In this document: positions 25,429 to 32,887 of the stretch, piece by piece
Layout of the letters: every line of letters starts with the position of its first letter
How positions within the stretch are numbered: the first letter of the stretch is position 1
The notes under the pieces: model-generated
The model's database searches: none
What the model was told of the DNA's origin: nothing
The model's input: only the letters and a program-made list of their open reading frames with translations
Assembly: GCF_030150155.1 (NCBI RefSeq)
Contig: NZ_JASLGR010000016.1
Location: forward strand, 62,001 to 126,000
DNA: 64,000 nucleotides
Origin: Nocardioides sp.
GTDB taxonomy: Bacteria; Actinomycetota; Actinomycetes; Propionibacteriales; Nocardioidaceae
Reading direction: 5' to 3'
Position numbers and translations under genes: made by a program

Positions 25429-26190
25429 CTAGGCGAGGGTGAACGCCCCGTTGCGCAGCACCGGGACCGCTGAGGAGACCGACAGCTCGGCGGCGATCGC
25501 GACGTCGGCCTCGAACTCGGCGGCGATCAGCTCCCGACCGCTGACGCTGGCGTAGATCCGCTCGGCCAGGGCGGGCCTGACGACCTCGAAGAGGTCGGCC
25601 GCCGCACCGGCCTCCGGGCTCATCGCGAGCCGGTGGCCGGTCGCGGCCAGTGCCGCCAGGATCGCTCCGGCACCGAGCTGGTCCTCCAGCGCCGGACGGA
25701 GGGAGTCGTCGGAGTCCCAGCGCTCGCCGGCCGCCACGATCGCCACCGACTGGCCCGACTCGATCTGCGGGGAGAGCCAGGCCGCGACCGCTGCGGCGTT
25801 GCGCAGGCAGCCGGCCGCGACCTCGGTGCCCTCGGCGGCCGCCGCGATCGACGAGCCGTTGGGGGAGGGCAGCACCAGCCGCGGGGTCGGCACGCAGGTC
25901 ATCAGGCTGGCCGGGGAGAGCGAGGGCCGCGTCGGGCCGGAGTCGCCACTGGCCGCCTCCCTCCGGCCGACGGCCAGGATCGCGTCCCGCTCGATCGCGA
26001 ACGACTCGGCGCGCTCGTCGCGCCACGGATGGGGGAAGACCTCCATCCCGCGCTCCACCGCCACACAGACCGAGGTGGAGAAGCTGAGCACGTCGACCAC
26101 CACCGTGATCGCGGCCTTCGCCCGCGCCGCGCCGACAGGACCCCACTCCATCCTGATCCCGTAGGCGGACTGCCCGAAGTGGTCGGTCAT
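25429..26190 (-). CDS. ComB family 2-phosphosulfolactate phosphatase-like protein
   Basis: A 253-residue member of the ComB family, which in methanogens removes phosphate from 2-phosphosulfolactate during coenzyme M synthesis. Conserved features are ITVVVDVLSFSTSV (about 28-41), LVLPSPNGSSIA, ERWDSDDSLRPALEDQLGAGAI and the C-terminal VPVLRNGAFTL. Actinobacteria with this family usually lack the rest of the coenzyme M route, so the real substrate is unknown. It converges on fgd with a 15-bp gap and lies downstream of typA with about 290 bp between. Confidence 0.8.
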   Translation of the reverse strand: MTDHFGQSAYGIRMEWGPVGAARAKAAITVVVDVLSFSTSVCVAVERGMEVFPHPWRDERAESFAIERDAILAVGRREAASGDSGPTRPSLSPASLMTCVPTPRLVLPSPNGSSIAAAAEGTEVAAGCLRNAAAVAAWLSPQIESGQSVAIVAAGERWDSDDSLRPALEDQLGAGAILAALAATGHRLAMSPEAGAAADLFEVVRPALAERIYASVSGRELIAAEFEADVAIAAELSVSSAVPVLRNGAFTLA

Positions 26191-26236
26191 GGAGCGACGT
26201 TACCTCCCCGCCTGGTTGCGCCGCGAGAAAGACAGA

Positions 26237-26268
26237 ATTGGCCCTTCCGGCGAACCGGAAGGGCCAAT
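26237..26268. terminator. Perfect 14-bp hairpin with CGAA loop
   Basis: ATTGGCCCTTCCGG (26237-26250) and CCGGAAGGGCCAAT (26255-26268) form a perfect stem around CGAA. It lies between the comB start and the typA 3' region, as expected for a terminator of the typA transcript. Confidence 0.75.
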
Positions 26269-26293
26269 CTGGTCAGTCTGCAGAGTCAGAGAC

Positions 26294-26389
26294 TCACTTG
26301 TTGGCCTTGCGGGCCTTGCTGGCCGTCGACGACCCCTTCGGGGCCGTGACCGCTTCGCCGTCCAGCCCTTCGGGCTGGGGCTCGCTCAC
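26294..26389 (-). other. Possible 31-codon ORF, vestigial duplicate of the typA 3' end
   Basis: On the minus strand a GTG at 26389 opens 31 codons ending STASKARKANK-stop. The real TypA ends TASRARKANK-stop, and 16 bp (CGCAAGGCCAACAAGT) are identical between the two. I read it as a duplicated typA tail separated from the gene by about 160 bp of repeat-like sequence, not as a functional peptide. Confidence 0.4.
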
Positions 26390-26402
26390 TCGGCACAACC
26401 AG

Positions 26403-26440
26403 ACGAGCAAGCTCGCTGGTTGGCCTCACTCACTCGCCTC
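26403..26440 (-). repeat. Dispersed ~38-bp repeat, copy next to typA
   Basis: The plus-strand sequence contains GAGCAAGCTCG and then GGCCTCACTCACTCGCCT. The same two blocks, with only a few differing bases between them, recur at 32174-32211. Both copies lie just beyond the 3' end of a minus-strand gene (typA here, regX3 there). Confidence 0.6.
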
Positions 26441-26483
26441 CCACGACAAGGCCAATCAAGCAGGCCTCCGCTGGCGCTCCGGC

Positions 26484-28364
26484 CTACTTGTTGGCCTTGC
26501 GTGCTCGGCTCGCGGTCTTAGCCCGAGCGTTGGCGTCCAGGACGACCTTGCGGATGCGCACGGTGTCCGGGGTGACCTCGACGCACTCGTCGTCGCGGCA
26601 GAACTCCAGGGACTGCTCCAGGGAGAGCTGCTTCGGCGGGGTGAGCTTCTCGAAGTTGTCCGACGTCGCCGAGCGGATGTTGGTCTGCTGCTTCTCACGC
26701 GTGATGTTGACGTCCATGTCGTCGGCGCGGGAGTTCTCGCCGACGATCATGCCCTCGTACACCTCGGTGCCCGGCGGGACGAACAGGGTGCCGCGCTCCT
26801 GCAGCGAGGTCATCGCGTGCGCGGTGGCAGCACCGGCGCGGTCGGCGACCAGCGAGCCGTTCTGGCGCGAGCGGATCTCGCCGGCCCACGGGGTGTAGCC
26901 CTCGGAGATCGAAGACGACATACCCGTACCACGGGTCTCGGTGAGGAAGTCGGTGCGGAAGCCGATCAGGCCACGAGCCGGCACCACGAACTCCATCCGG
27001 ACCCAGCCGGTGCCGTGGTTGGTCATGCCCTCCATGCGGCCCTTGCGGACGGCGAGGAGCTCGGTGATCGCGCCGAGGAACTCCTCGGGGGCGTCGATGG
27101 TGAGGCGCTCGAGCGGCTCGTGCAGCTTGCCGTCGATTTCCTTGGTGACGACCTGCGGCTTGCCGACGGTGAGCTCGTAGCCCTCACGACGCATCTGCTC
27201 GACCAGGATGGCCAGAGCGAGTTCGCCACGGCCCTGGACCTCCCAGGCGTCGGGACGCTCGGTCGGGAGGACCTTGAGCGAGACGTTACCGATCAGCTCG
27301 GAGTCCAGGCGGTCCTTGACCATCCGGGCGGTGACCTTGGAGCCCTTGACCTTGCCGACCAGCGGCGAGGTGTTGGTGCCGATGGTCATCGAGATGGCCG
27401 GGTCGTCGACGTGGATCAGGGGCAGGGCGACCGGGTTCTCGACGTCGGCGAGGGTCTCACCGATCATGATGTCGGGGATACCGGCGACGGCGACGATGTC
27501 ACCGGGGCCCGCGATCTCGCCGGGCTGGCGGTCCAGGCCCTTGGTGATCAGCAGCTCGGTGATCTTGATGTTCTTGACCTCGCCGTTGCGCTGCATCCAC
27601 GCAACCTGCTGGCCCTTCTTCAAGTAGCCCTGGTGGATGCGGACGAGCGCCAGACGGCCGAGGAACGGGGAGGCGTCGAGGTTGGTGACGTGGGCCTGGA
27701 GCGGCGCGCCCTCGTCGTACTCCGGCGCGGGGATCGTCTCGAGGATCGTCTTGAACAGGGGCTCGAGGTTGTCGCCCTCGGGCAGGGTGCCGTTCTCCGG
27801 CTTGGTCAGCGAGGCGATGCCCGCCTTGCCCGAGGCGTAGACCACGGGGAAGTCGATCGCGTCCTCGCCGTGGGTGTCGTCGATCAGGTCCATGAAGAGT
27901 TCGTAGACCTCGTCGATGACCTCGTCGATCCGCGCGTCGTGGCGGTCGACCTTGTTGATCACCAGGGCGACCGGCATCTTCGCGTTGAGCGCCTTGCGCA
28001 GCACGAAGCGGGTCTGGGGGAGCGGGCCCTCCGAGGCGTCGACCAGCAGCACGATGCCGTCGACCATCGACAGACCACGCTCGACCTCGCCACCGAAGTC
28101 GGCGTGACCGGGGGTGTCGATGATGTTGATCGTCATCCCGCCCTCGGGGGCGTACTCACCGTTGTAGTGGATCGCGGTGTTCTTCGCGAGGATGGTGATG
28201 CCCTTCTCGCGCTCGAGGTCACCGGAGTCCATCACGCGGTCGGAGACGGACTCGGCCTCGTGAGCCGAGAAGGCGCCTCCCTGGCGCAGCATCGCGTCGA
28301 CGAGGGTGGTCTTGCCGTGGTCGACGTGGGCGACGATGGCGACGTTGCGCAGATTAGCCTTCAC
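26484..28364 (-). CDS. typA: Translational GTPase TypA/BipA
   Basis: Ribosome-binding GTPase of the EF-G family involved in stress and ribosome assembly. The 626-residue protein has the P-loop AHVDHGKTT (about 13-21), DTPGHADFGGEVER (switch II), NKVDRHDAR (G4) and the TypA-specific C-terminal domain (GRGELALAILVEQMRREGYEL, then RGTGMSS). It ends in a basic tail, AKTASRARKANK. The start MKANLRNVAIVAHVDHG is typical. Its 3' flank contains a partial duplicate of its tail, a dispersed repeat and a strong hairpin. Confidence 0.96.
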   Translation of the reverse strand: MKANLRNVAIVAHVDHGKTTLVDAMLRQGGAFSAHEAESVSDRVMDSGDLEREKGITILAKNTAIHYNGEYAPEGGMTINIIDTPGHADFGGEVERGLSMVDGIVLLVDASEGPLPQTRFVLRKALNAKMPVALVINKVDRHDARIDEVIDEVYELFMDLIDDTHGEDAIDFPVVYASGKAGIASLTKPENGTLPEGDNLEPLFKTILETIPAPEYDEGAPLQAHVTNLDASPFLGRLALVRIHQGYLKKGQQVAWMQRNGEVKNIKITELLITKGLDRQPGEIAGPGDIVAVAGIPDIMIGETLADVENPVALPLIHVDDPAISMTIGTNTSPLVGKVKGSKVTARMVKDRLDSELIGNVSLKVLPTERPDAWEVQGRGELALAILVEQMRREGYELTVGKPQVVTKEIDGKLHEPLERLTIDAPEEFLGAITELLAVRKGRMEGMTNHGTGWVRMEFVVPARGLIGFRTDFLTETRGTGMSSSISEGYTPWAGEIRSRQNGSLVADRAGAATAHAMTSLQERGTLFVPPGTEVYEGMIVGENSRADDMDVNITREKQQTNIRSATSDNFEKLTPPKQLSLEQSLEFCRDDECVEVTPDTVRIRKVVLDANARAKTASRARKANK

Positions 28365-28507
28365 AGTCTCGAAAGTTTAGGTCGGCCGAGGCCGATGAAC
28401 CGCATCGGCGAGACTTGCCCTGCCGCAGTGTGACGCGCGCGACACCGTACGACGGGCGCCTGGATGCACCAGGAGCCGCCTCGTTCGGCAGGGTTCGCGC
28501 GAGAGCC

Positions 28508-29197
28508 TCAGGCGAAGGCGCGGTCGAGGGCGTCCTCGACGTGCACCGTGATCACGTCGAGCACGGGGATCTCCACGTCGGTCGGACGGACCAGCAGGGA
28601 GAGCTCGCTGGCGGCGAAGATGACCGCCTCGGCACCGGCGTCGGTGAGCTCGTCGATGATCCCGAGCACCCGCTTGCGGGAGCTGGGGTTGATGGTGCGG
28701 AACACGAGCTCGTCGTACACGATCGAGTCGAGGGTCTCGGTGTGAACCTCGTCGGGCATGTTGACGCTGATGCCGTGGGACGCGATCCGCTCGGCGAAGA
28801 AGTGGTCGGTCAGGGTGAACGCGGTGCCCATGAAGCCGACGGTGCTGATCCCGGCGGCCTGGAGCCGCGCCGCCATCAGGTCAGCGAGGTGGACGACCGG
28901 GATCGCGACGGCGGCCGCGACCTGGTCGTAGACCCGGTGGAACGTCGTGGAGGCCAGCAGCAGGAAGTCGGCCCCGGCGCGCTCGGCGCCCTGGGCGGCG
29001 GCGATCAGGATCGCCGCGACGGCGTCCCAGTCGCCTTGAGCCTGGAGGTCCGTCAGCTCGGCAAGGTCGACTGAGATCAGCACGACCTTGGCGGAGTGCA
29101 GCCCGCCCAGACGTGCCTGCACGCCCTTGTTGAGACCTTCGTAGTAGACGGCGCTGGATTCCCAGCTCAGCCCACCGATGAGTCCGATCGTCTTCAC
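28508..29197 (-). CDS. Aspartate/glutamate racemase family protein lacking catalytic cysteines
   Basis: A 229-residue protein that closely follows the Asp/Glu racemase fold of the E. coli YgeA type: KTIGLIGGLSWESSAVYYEGLN at the start and LGGLHSAKVVLISVDLAEL next. Both catalytic cysteines are missing: the first, normally CTNT or CNT, reads ASTTFH (Ala82), and the second, normally GCTE, reads AASE (Ala196). It therefore cannot use the two-cysteine racemase mechanism and may bind a ligand or catalyse something else. The GTG at 29197 is chosen because the family starts at KTIGLIGG. It converges on nothing nearby and is a single gene. Confidence 0.8.
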   Translation of the reverse strand: MKTIGLIGGLSWESSAVYYEGLNKGVQARLGGLHSAKVVLISVDLAELTDLQAQGDWDAVAAILIAAAQGAERAGADFLLLASTTFHRVYDQVAAAVAIPVVHLADLMAARLQAAGISTVGFMGTAFTLTDHFFAERIASHGISVNMPDEVHTETLDSIVYDELVFRTINPSSRKRVLGIIDELTDAGAEAVIFAASELSLLVRPTDVEIPVLDVITVHVEDALDRAFA

Positions 29198-29307
29198 CCC
29201 GGCAGTGTCCCACCGCACACGGGTGGGCAAAGAATCCTCGGATGCTACGCCTGGTCTGTGAGCAGCCCGACACCGACCCGGCGCGGAGGGCCCCGGGCCG
29301 AGCGGAC

Positions 29308-30066
29308 TCAGATCCGGTGGACCTTGTGCGGGGCTGCCTGCACGCGCGGCTTGATCACCAGCTCGTCGATGTTGACGTGCGCCGGACGGGTCACCATCCA
29401 CACCACCGCTTCGGCGATGTCGGCAGCCACCAGCGGCTCGGGCACCCCCGCGTAGACCGCGTCCGCAGCGGCCTGGTCACCGTCGTAGCGCACCAGCGAG
29501 AACTCCTCGGTCCGCACCATCCCCGGCGCGATCTCCATCACCCGGACCGGCTGGTCGACGATCTCCAGACGGAGCGCCTCGGTCACCATCCGTACGCCGC
29601 TCTTGGCCGCGTTGTAGCCCGCGCCACCCTCATAGGCGCGGCGCCCGGCGATCGAGCCGACGTTGACGATCGCGCCGTCACCGCTCGCGATCAGGGCCGG
29701 CAGCAGCGCCCGGGTGACCTGCATCAGGCCGACCACGTTGACGTCGAGCATCCGGCGCCACTCCTCGGCGTCGGCCTGGGCCACGGGCGACGCACCGAAG
29801 GCACCACCGGCGTTGTTCACCAGCACGTTGAGGGTCGGTCCGACCGCCTCGGCCAGGGCCGCCACCGAAGCGGGGTCGGTGACGTCGGTGGTGACGGCGA
29901 CGCCGTCGATCTCGGAGGCCAGCTCCTCGATCCGGTCGGTGCGGCGGGCGGCCAGGAAGACCCGGTAGCCGGCGGCTGCCAGCTGGCGGGCGGTCTCGGC
30001 GCCGATCCCACTGGAGGCTCCGGTAACGACGGCGGTCTTGCGGGGCTGCGTGGGCTCGGAGGACAT
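29308..30066 (-). CDS. Short-chain dehydrogenase/reductase
   Basis: A classical SDR of 252 residues. TGASSGIGAETARQL binds the dinucleotide near residues 15-29, and NNAGGAFG and a YNAAKSG catalytic Tyr/Lys motif follow. It resembles E. coli YdfG-type NADP-dependent serine/3-hydroxy acid dehydrogenases (LAARRTDRIEELA, MLDVNVVGLMQVTRALLP). The ATG at 30066 (MSSEPTQPRKTAVVTG) is preferred over a longer frame that would run into the divergent mshA promoter. The start codons of this gene and mshA are only 18 bp apart. Substrate unknown. Confidence 0.85.
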   Translation of the reverse strand: MSSEPTQPRKTAVVTGASSGIGAETARQLAAAGYRVFLAARRTDRIEELASEIDGVAVTTDVTDPASVAALAEAVGPTLNVLVNNAGGAFGASPVAQADAEEWRRMLDVNVVGLMQVTRALLPALIASGDGAIVNVGSIAGRRAYEGGAGYNAAKSGVRMVTEALRLEIVDQPVRVMEIAPGMVRTEEFSLVRYDGDQAAADAVYAGVPEPLVAADIAEAVVWMVTRPAHVNIDELVIKPRVQAAPHKVHRI

Positions 30067-30071
30067 GGTCC

Positions 30072-30078
30072 TATTCTG
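30072..30078. promoter_or_regulatory. Shared -10 region of mshA and the divergent SDR gene
   Basis: On the plus strand TATTCT (30072-30077) lies 7 nt before the mshA ATG. The opposite strand reads CAGAAT (30078 down to 30073), ending 6 nt before the SDR ATG. Only 18 bp separate the two start codons, so both mRNAs would be leaderless from one symmetrical -10 block, as at glgM/glgC. Confidence 0.45.
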
Positions 30079-30084
30079 GGGCGC

Positions 30085-31350
30085 ATGGGTGAGGGAGCGG
30101 TACGCCGGGTGGCGATGGTGAGCCTGCACACCTCACCGTTGGATCAGCCCGGCACCGGCGACGCCGGCGGGATGAACGTCTACGTGCTGGAGCTGGCCCG
30201 CCGGCTGGCCGCCCAGGACGTCGAGGTCGACATCTTCACCCGCGCTACTTCCTCGGCCCTGCCGGCCCGGGTCGAGGCCGCCGACGGGATCGCGGTGCAC
30301 CACGTCGCCGCCGGTCCCTACGAGGGCCTGTCCAAGGCCGAGCTGCCCGGCCAGCTGTGCACCTTCGCCCGCGAGGTGCTGCGCGTCGAGGCCACCCGAC
30401 CGGTCGGCTGGTACGACGTGGTGCACTCGCATTACTGGCTCTCGGGCCAGGTCGGGGCGCTGGCCCGCGACCGCTGGCGGGTGCCGCTGGTGCACTCGAT
30501 GCACACGATGGCCAAGGTCAAGAACCTCGCCCTGGCCGAGGGCGACACCCCCGAGCCCGCCGCGCGCGTGATCGGCGAGGAGCAGGTGGTCGAGGCCGCC
30601 GACGTGCTGCTGGCCAACACCGAGCTCGAGGCCGACCAGCTGATCGACCTCTACGACGCCGACCCCGCCCGGGTCGCGGTCGTCCACCCCGGCGTCGACC
30701 TGGCCCGCTTCACCCCCGCCGACCAGGCGTCCGCACGGGCGACCCTGGGCCTGCCGGCCGAGGCTCTGGTCGTCCTCTTCGCCGGTCGGATCCAACCGCT
30801 CAAGGCTCCCGACGTGCTGCTCCGAGCGATCGCGGTGCTGGTCACCCGCTCCCCGGAGCTGCGTAGCCGGCTCGTCGTGCCGATCGTCGGCGGCCCGTCC
30901 GGCTCCGGCCTCGACCGCCCCGAGTCACTGGCCGCCCTGGCCGCCCAGCTCGGCATCGCCGACCTGGTCCGGTTCGTGCCGCCGGTCTCCCAGACCGAGC
31001 TGGCCACCTGGTACGCCGCCGCCACCGTCGTCGCCGTGCCCTCCTACAACGAGTCCTTCGGCCTGGTCGCGATCGAGGCCCAGGCCTGCGGCACCCCGGT
31101 CGTCGCCGCCGCGGTCGGCGGCCTCACCACCGCCGTCGCGCACGGGGTCTCCGGGCTCCTGGTCGACGGCCACGACGCCGGCCGGTGGGCCGACGCCCTG
31201 ACCTGCGTCCTGCTCGACGAGCGGCTGCGTGCACGGCTCCAGGTCGGTGCGCTCGCCCACGCCCAGGACTTCTCCTGGGAGGCGACGGCGTCGAAGACCA
31301 TCGCGCTCTACGAGAAGGCGCGAGCGAGCATGCGAGAGGCAGTGTCATGA
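30085..31350 (+). CDS. mshA: D-inositol-3-phosphate glycosyltransferase MshA
   Basis: Catalyses the first step of mycothiol synthesis, joining GlcNAc from UDP-GlcNAc to inositol-3-phosphate. GT4 enzyme of 421 residues: VAMVSLHTSPLDQPGTGDAGGMNVYV at the N-terminus with the GGMNVYV sugar-binding loop, VVHSHYWLSG, FAGRIQPLKAPDVL, and YNESFGLVAIEAQACGTPVVA with the E-x7-E pair. The ATG at 30085 gives the normal length. The YbjN gene follows with an ATGA overlap, the same order as Rv0486-Rv0487 in M. tuberculosis. Confidence 0.95.
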   Translation: MGEGAVRRVAMVSLHTSPLDQPGTGDAGGMNVYVLELARRLAAQDVEVDIFTRATSSALPARVEAADGIAVHHVAAGPYEGLSKAELPGQLCTFAREVLRVEATRPVGWYDVVHSHYWLSGQVGALARDRWRVPLVHSMHTMAKVKNLALAEGDTPEPAARVIGEEQVVEAADVLLANTELEADQLIDLYDADPARVAVVHPGVDLARFTPADQASARATLGLPAEALVVLFAGRIQPLKAPDVLLRAIAVLVTRSPELRSRLVVPIVGGPSGSGLDRPESLAALAAQLGIADLVRFVPPVSQTELATWYAAATVVAVPSYNESFGLVAIEAQACGTPVVAAAVGGLTTAVAHGVSGLLVDGHDAGRWADALTCVLLDERLRARLQVGALAHAQDFSWEATASKTIALYEKARASMREAVS

Positions 31351-31850
31351 GCGCAGACGATCAGGCGGCCGCCGTACGGACGTGGCTGGAGACCAACGAG
31401 ATCGAGTACACCGAGGAGGCGCCCGAGACCGGGGAGCGCACCTTCTCCTTCGCGCTGCCCGGGGAGCGCAAGCTCTCGGTGCCGATCCGCCTCGACCTGG
31501 GCACCCACGCCCTCGGCGTGCATGCGTTCGTGTGCCGCAAGCCCGACGAGAACTTCGAGGGCGTCTACCGCTGGATGCTGGAACGCAACCTCAAGCTGTA
31601 CGCCGTCGCCTTCGCGCTCGACGCAGCCGGAGACATCTATCTCGACGCCCGGCTGCCCCTCGCGCTGGCCAGTGCCGACGAGCTCGACCGGCTGCTCGGC
31701 TCGGTGCTGACCTACGCCGACGAGTCGTTCAACACCCTGCTGGAGCTGGGCTTCGCCAGCTCGATCCGCAAGGAGTGGGCGTGGCGGCTGGAGCGGGGGG
31801 AGTCGACAGCCAACCTCGCCGCCTTCGAGTCCCTCCGCCCTGCCGACTGA
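31347..31850 (+). CDS. YbjN domain protein
   Basis: A 167-residue YbjN-type protein (secretion-chaperone-like alpha/beta fold). Features are VRTWLETNEIEYTEE, the strand FVCRKPDENFEGVYRWMLERNLKL (about 57-80) and a helical C-terminus. It overlaps mshA by 4 bp and matches the conserved mshA partner of other actinobacteria (Rv0487 in M. tuberculosis). Its function is unknown; conserved linkage suggests a role tied to mycothiol or to the downstream SenX3-RegX3 locus. Confidence 0.85.
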   Translation: MSADDQAAAVRTWLETNEIEYTEEAPETGERTFSFALPGERKLSVPIRLDLGTHALGVHAFVCRKPDENFEGVYRWMLERNLKLYAVAFALDAAGDIYLDARLPLALASADELDRLLGSVLTYADESFNTLLELGFASSIRKEWAWRLERGESTANLAAFESLRPAD

Positions 31851-32209
31851 CGTCAGTGGCGCGTCGCCGGCGTTGCCGGCGCTCGAAGGCCGCTCCGCTC
31901 AAAGGCCGCCTTCGCGCCGGCGCCTGGGCGCCGCGCGCACTGACGTCAGCCGGCCAGCGTGCGCCGGATCAGGCGTCCCCGCCGGCGTTGCCGTCACGCT
32001 GAGGCAGGTCCGAGCATTGCGTGACTGAAGGGTGCCAGCGCGTGCGGCGCCAAGGCGCCCGAGCGAAGGCGGCCTGAGAGCGAAGCGGCCGCCGAGCGAG
32101 GGCAACGCAGGCGACGCACCGCCATCACCCTGGACGCGCCAACCGCGAGTTCTGAGGCGTTGGGAGCGACCGCACGAGCAAGCTCGACGGTCGGCCTCAC
32201 TCACTCGCC
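31846..32209. repeat. Large imperfect inverted repeat between ybjN and regX3
   Basis: No gene is visible here. The segment 31860-31938 aligns, reverse-complemented, with about 32041-32118 at roughly 80% identity by eye: for example GCGTTGCC, GGCCGCCTTCG and GGCGCCGC recur in order. It forms two ~80-bp arms around a spacer of about 100 bp. The left arm is bracketed by ACTGACGTCAG at 31846-31856 and 31939-31949; the first copy includes the ybjN stop. A copy of the 38-bp dispersed repeat lies at 32174-32211. Confidence 0.75.
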
Positions 32210-32211
32210 TC
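32174..32211 (-). repeat. Dispersed ~38-bp repeat, copy next to regX3
   Basis: Contains GAGCAAGCTCG and GGCCTCACTCACTCGCCT on the plus strand, as at 26403-26440. It touches the stop codon of regX3. Two copies, each at the 3' end of a minus-strand gene, suggest a small dispersed element. Confidence 0.6.
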
Positions 32212-32887
32212 AGAGGTCGAGCTTGTAGCCCAGGCCTCGGACGGTGACCAGATACTTCGGCTCGCTCGGGTCGGGCTCGAGCTTGGCGCGCAGCCGCTTG
32301 ACGTGGACGTCGAGGGTCTTGGTGTCGCCGACGTAGTCGGAGCCCCAGACCCGGTCGATCAGCTGGCCGCGGGTGAGCACCCGGCCGGGGTTGCGCAGGA
32401 ACATCTCCAGGAGCTCGAACTCCTTGAGCGGGAGCCGCTGCTCGCCACCGTCGACGGTGACGACGTGGCGCTCGACGTCCATCCGTACCGGGCCTGCCTC
32501 CAGCGTCTGCGGGGACAGGTCGGGCTCGGCCCCGCGACGCAGCACGGCGCGGATCCGGGCGACCAGCTCGCGCGGGGAGTACGGCTTGGTGACGTAGTCG
32601 TCGGCGCCGAGCTCGAGGCCGACCACCTTGTCGACCTCGTCGTCCTTGGCGCTCACCATGATCACCGGCACGGCCGACGTGGTGCGGATCTGCCGGCAGA
32701 CCTCCGTGCCGGGGATCCCCGGCAGCATCAGGTCGAGCAGGACGATGTCGGCACCGTTGCGGTCGAACTCCTTGAGCGCGTCGTCGCCGTTCTCGGCGAT
32801 CGCGACCTCGAAGCCCTCCTTGCGGAGCATGTAGGACAGCGCCTCCGAGTACGACTCTTCATCCTCGACGACCAGAACCCGTGTCAC
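32210..32887 (-). CDS. regX3: Response regulator RegX3
   Basis: OmpR-family regulator that controls the phosphate-starvation regulon in actinobacteria. The 225-residue protein has a receiver domain (RVLVVEDEESYSEALSYML; phospho-acceptor Asp in IVLLDLMLPG; conserved Lys in YVTKPYSPREL) and a winged-helix DNA-binding domain (RVLTRGQLIDRVWGSDYVGDTKTLDVHVKRLR). It is close to M. tuberculosis RegX3 over its whole length. It overlaps senX3 by 4 bp, so the two are cotranscribed. Confidence 0.95.
   Translation of the reverse strand: MTRVLVVEDEESYSEALSYMLRKEGFEVAIAENGDDALKEFDRNGADIVLLDLMLPGIPGTEVCRQIRTTSAVPVIMVSAKDDEVDKVVGLELGADDYVTKPYSPRELVARIRAVLRRGAEPDLSPQTLEAGPVRMDVERHVVTVDGGEQRLPLKEFELLEMFLRNPGRVLTRGQLIDRVWGSDYVGDTKTLDVHVKRLRAKLEPDPSEPKYLVTVRGLGYKLDL

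Noticed and set aside
26294..26389. A functional 31-residue basic peptide gene downstream of typA
   Set aside because: Its end duplicates the typA tail and there is no ribosome site or conservation evidence; a duplicated remnant is simpler.
29242..30084. A longer N-terminus for MshA (frame open from 29242)
   Set aside because: The extra residues are opposite the SDR gene and unrelated to MshA, which begins normally at the ATG at 30085.
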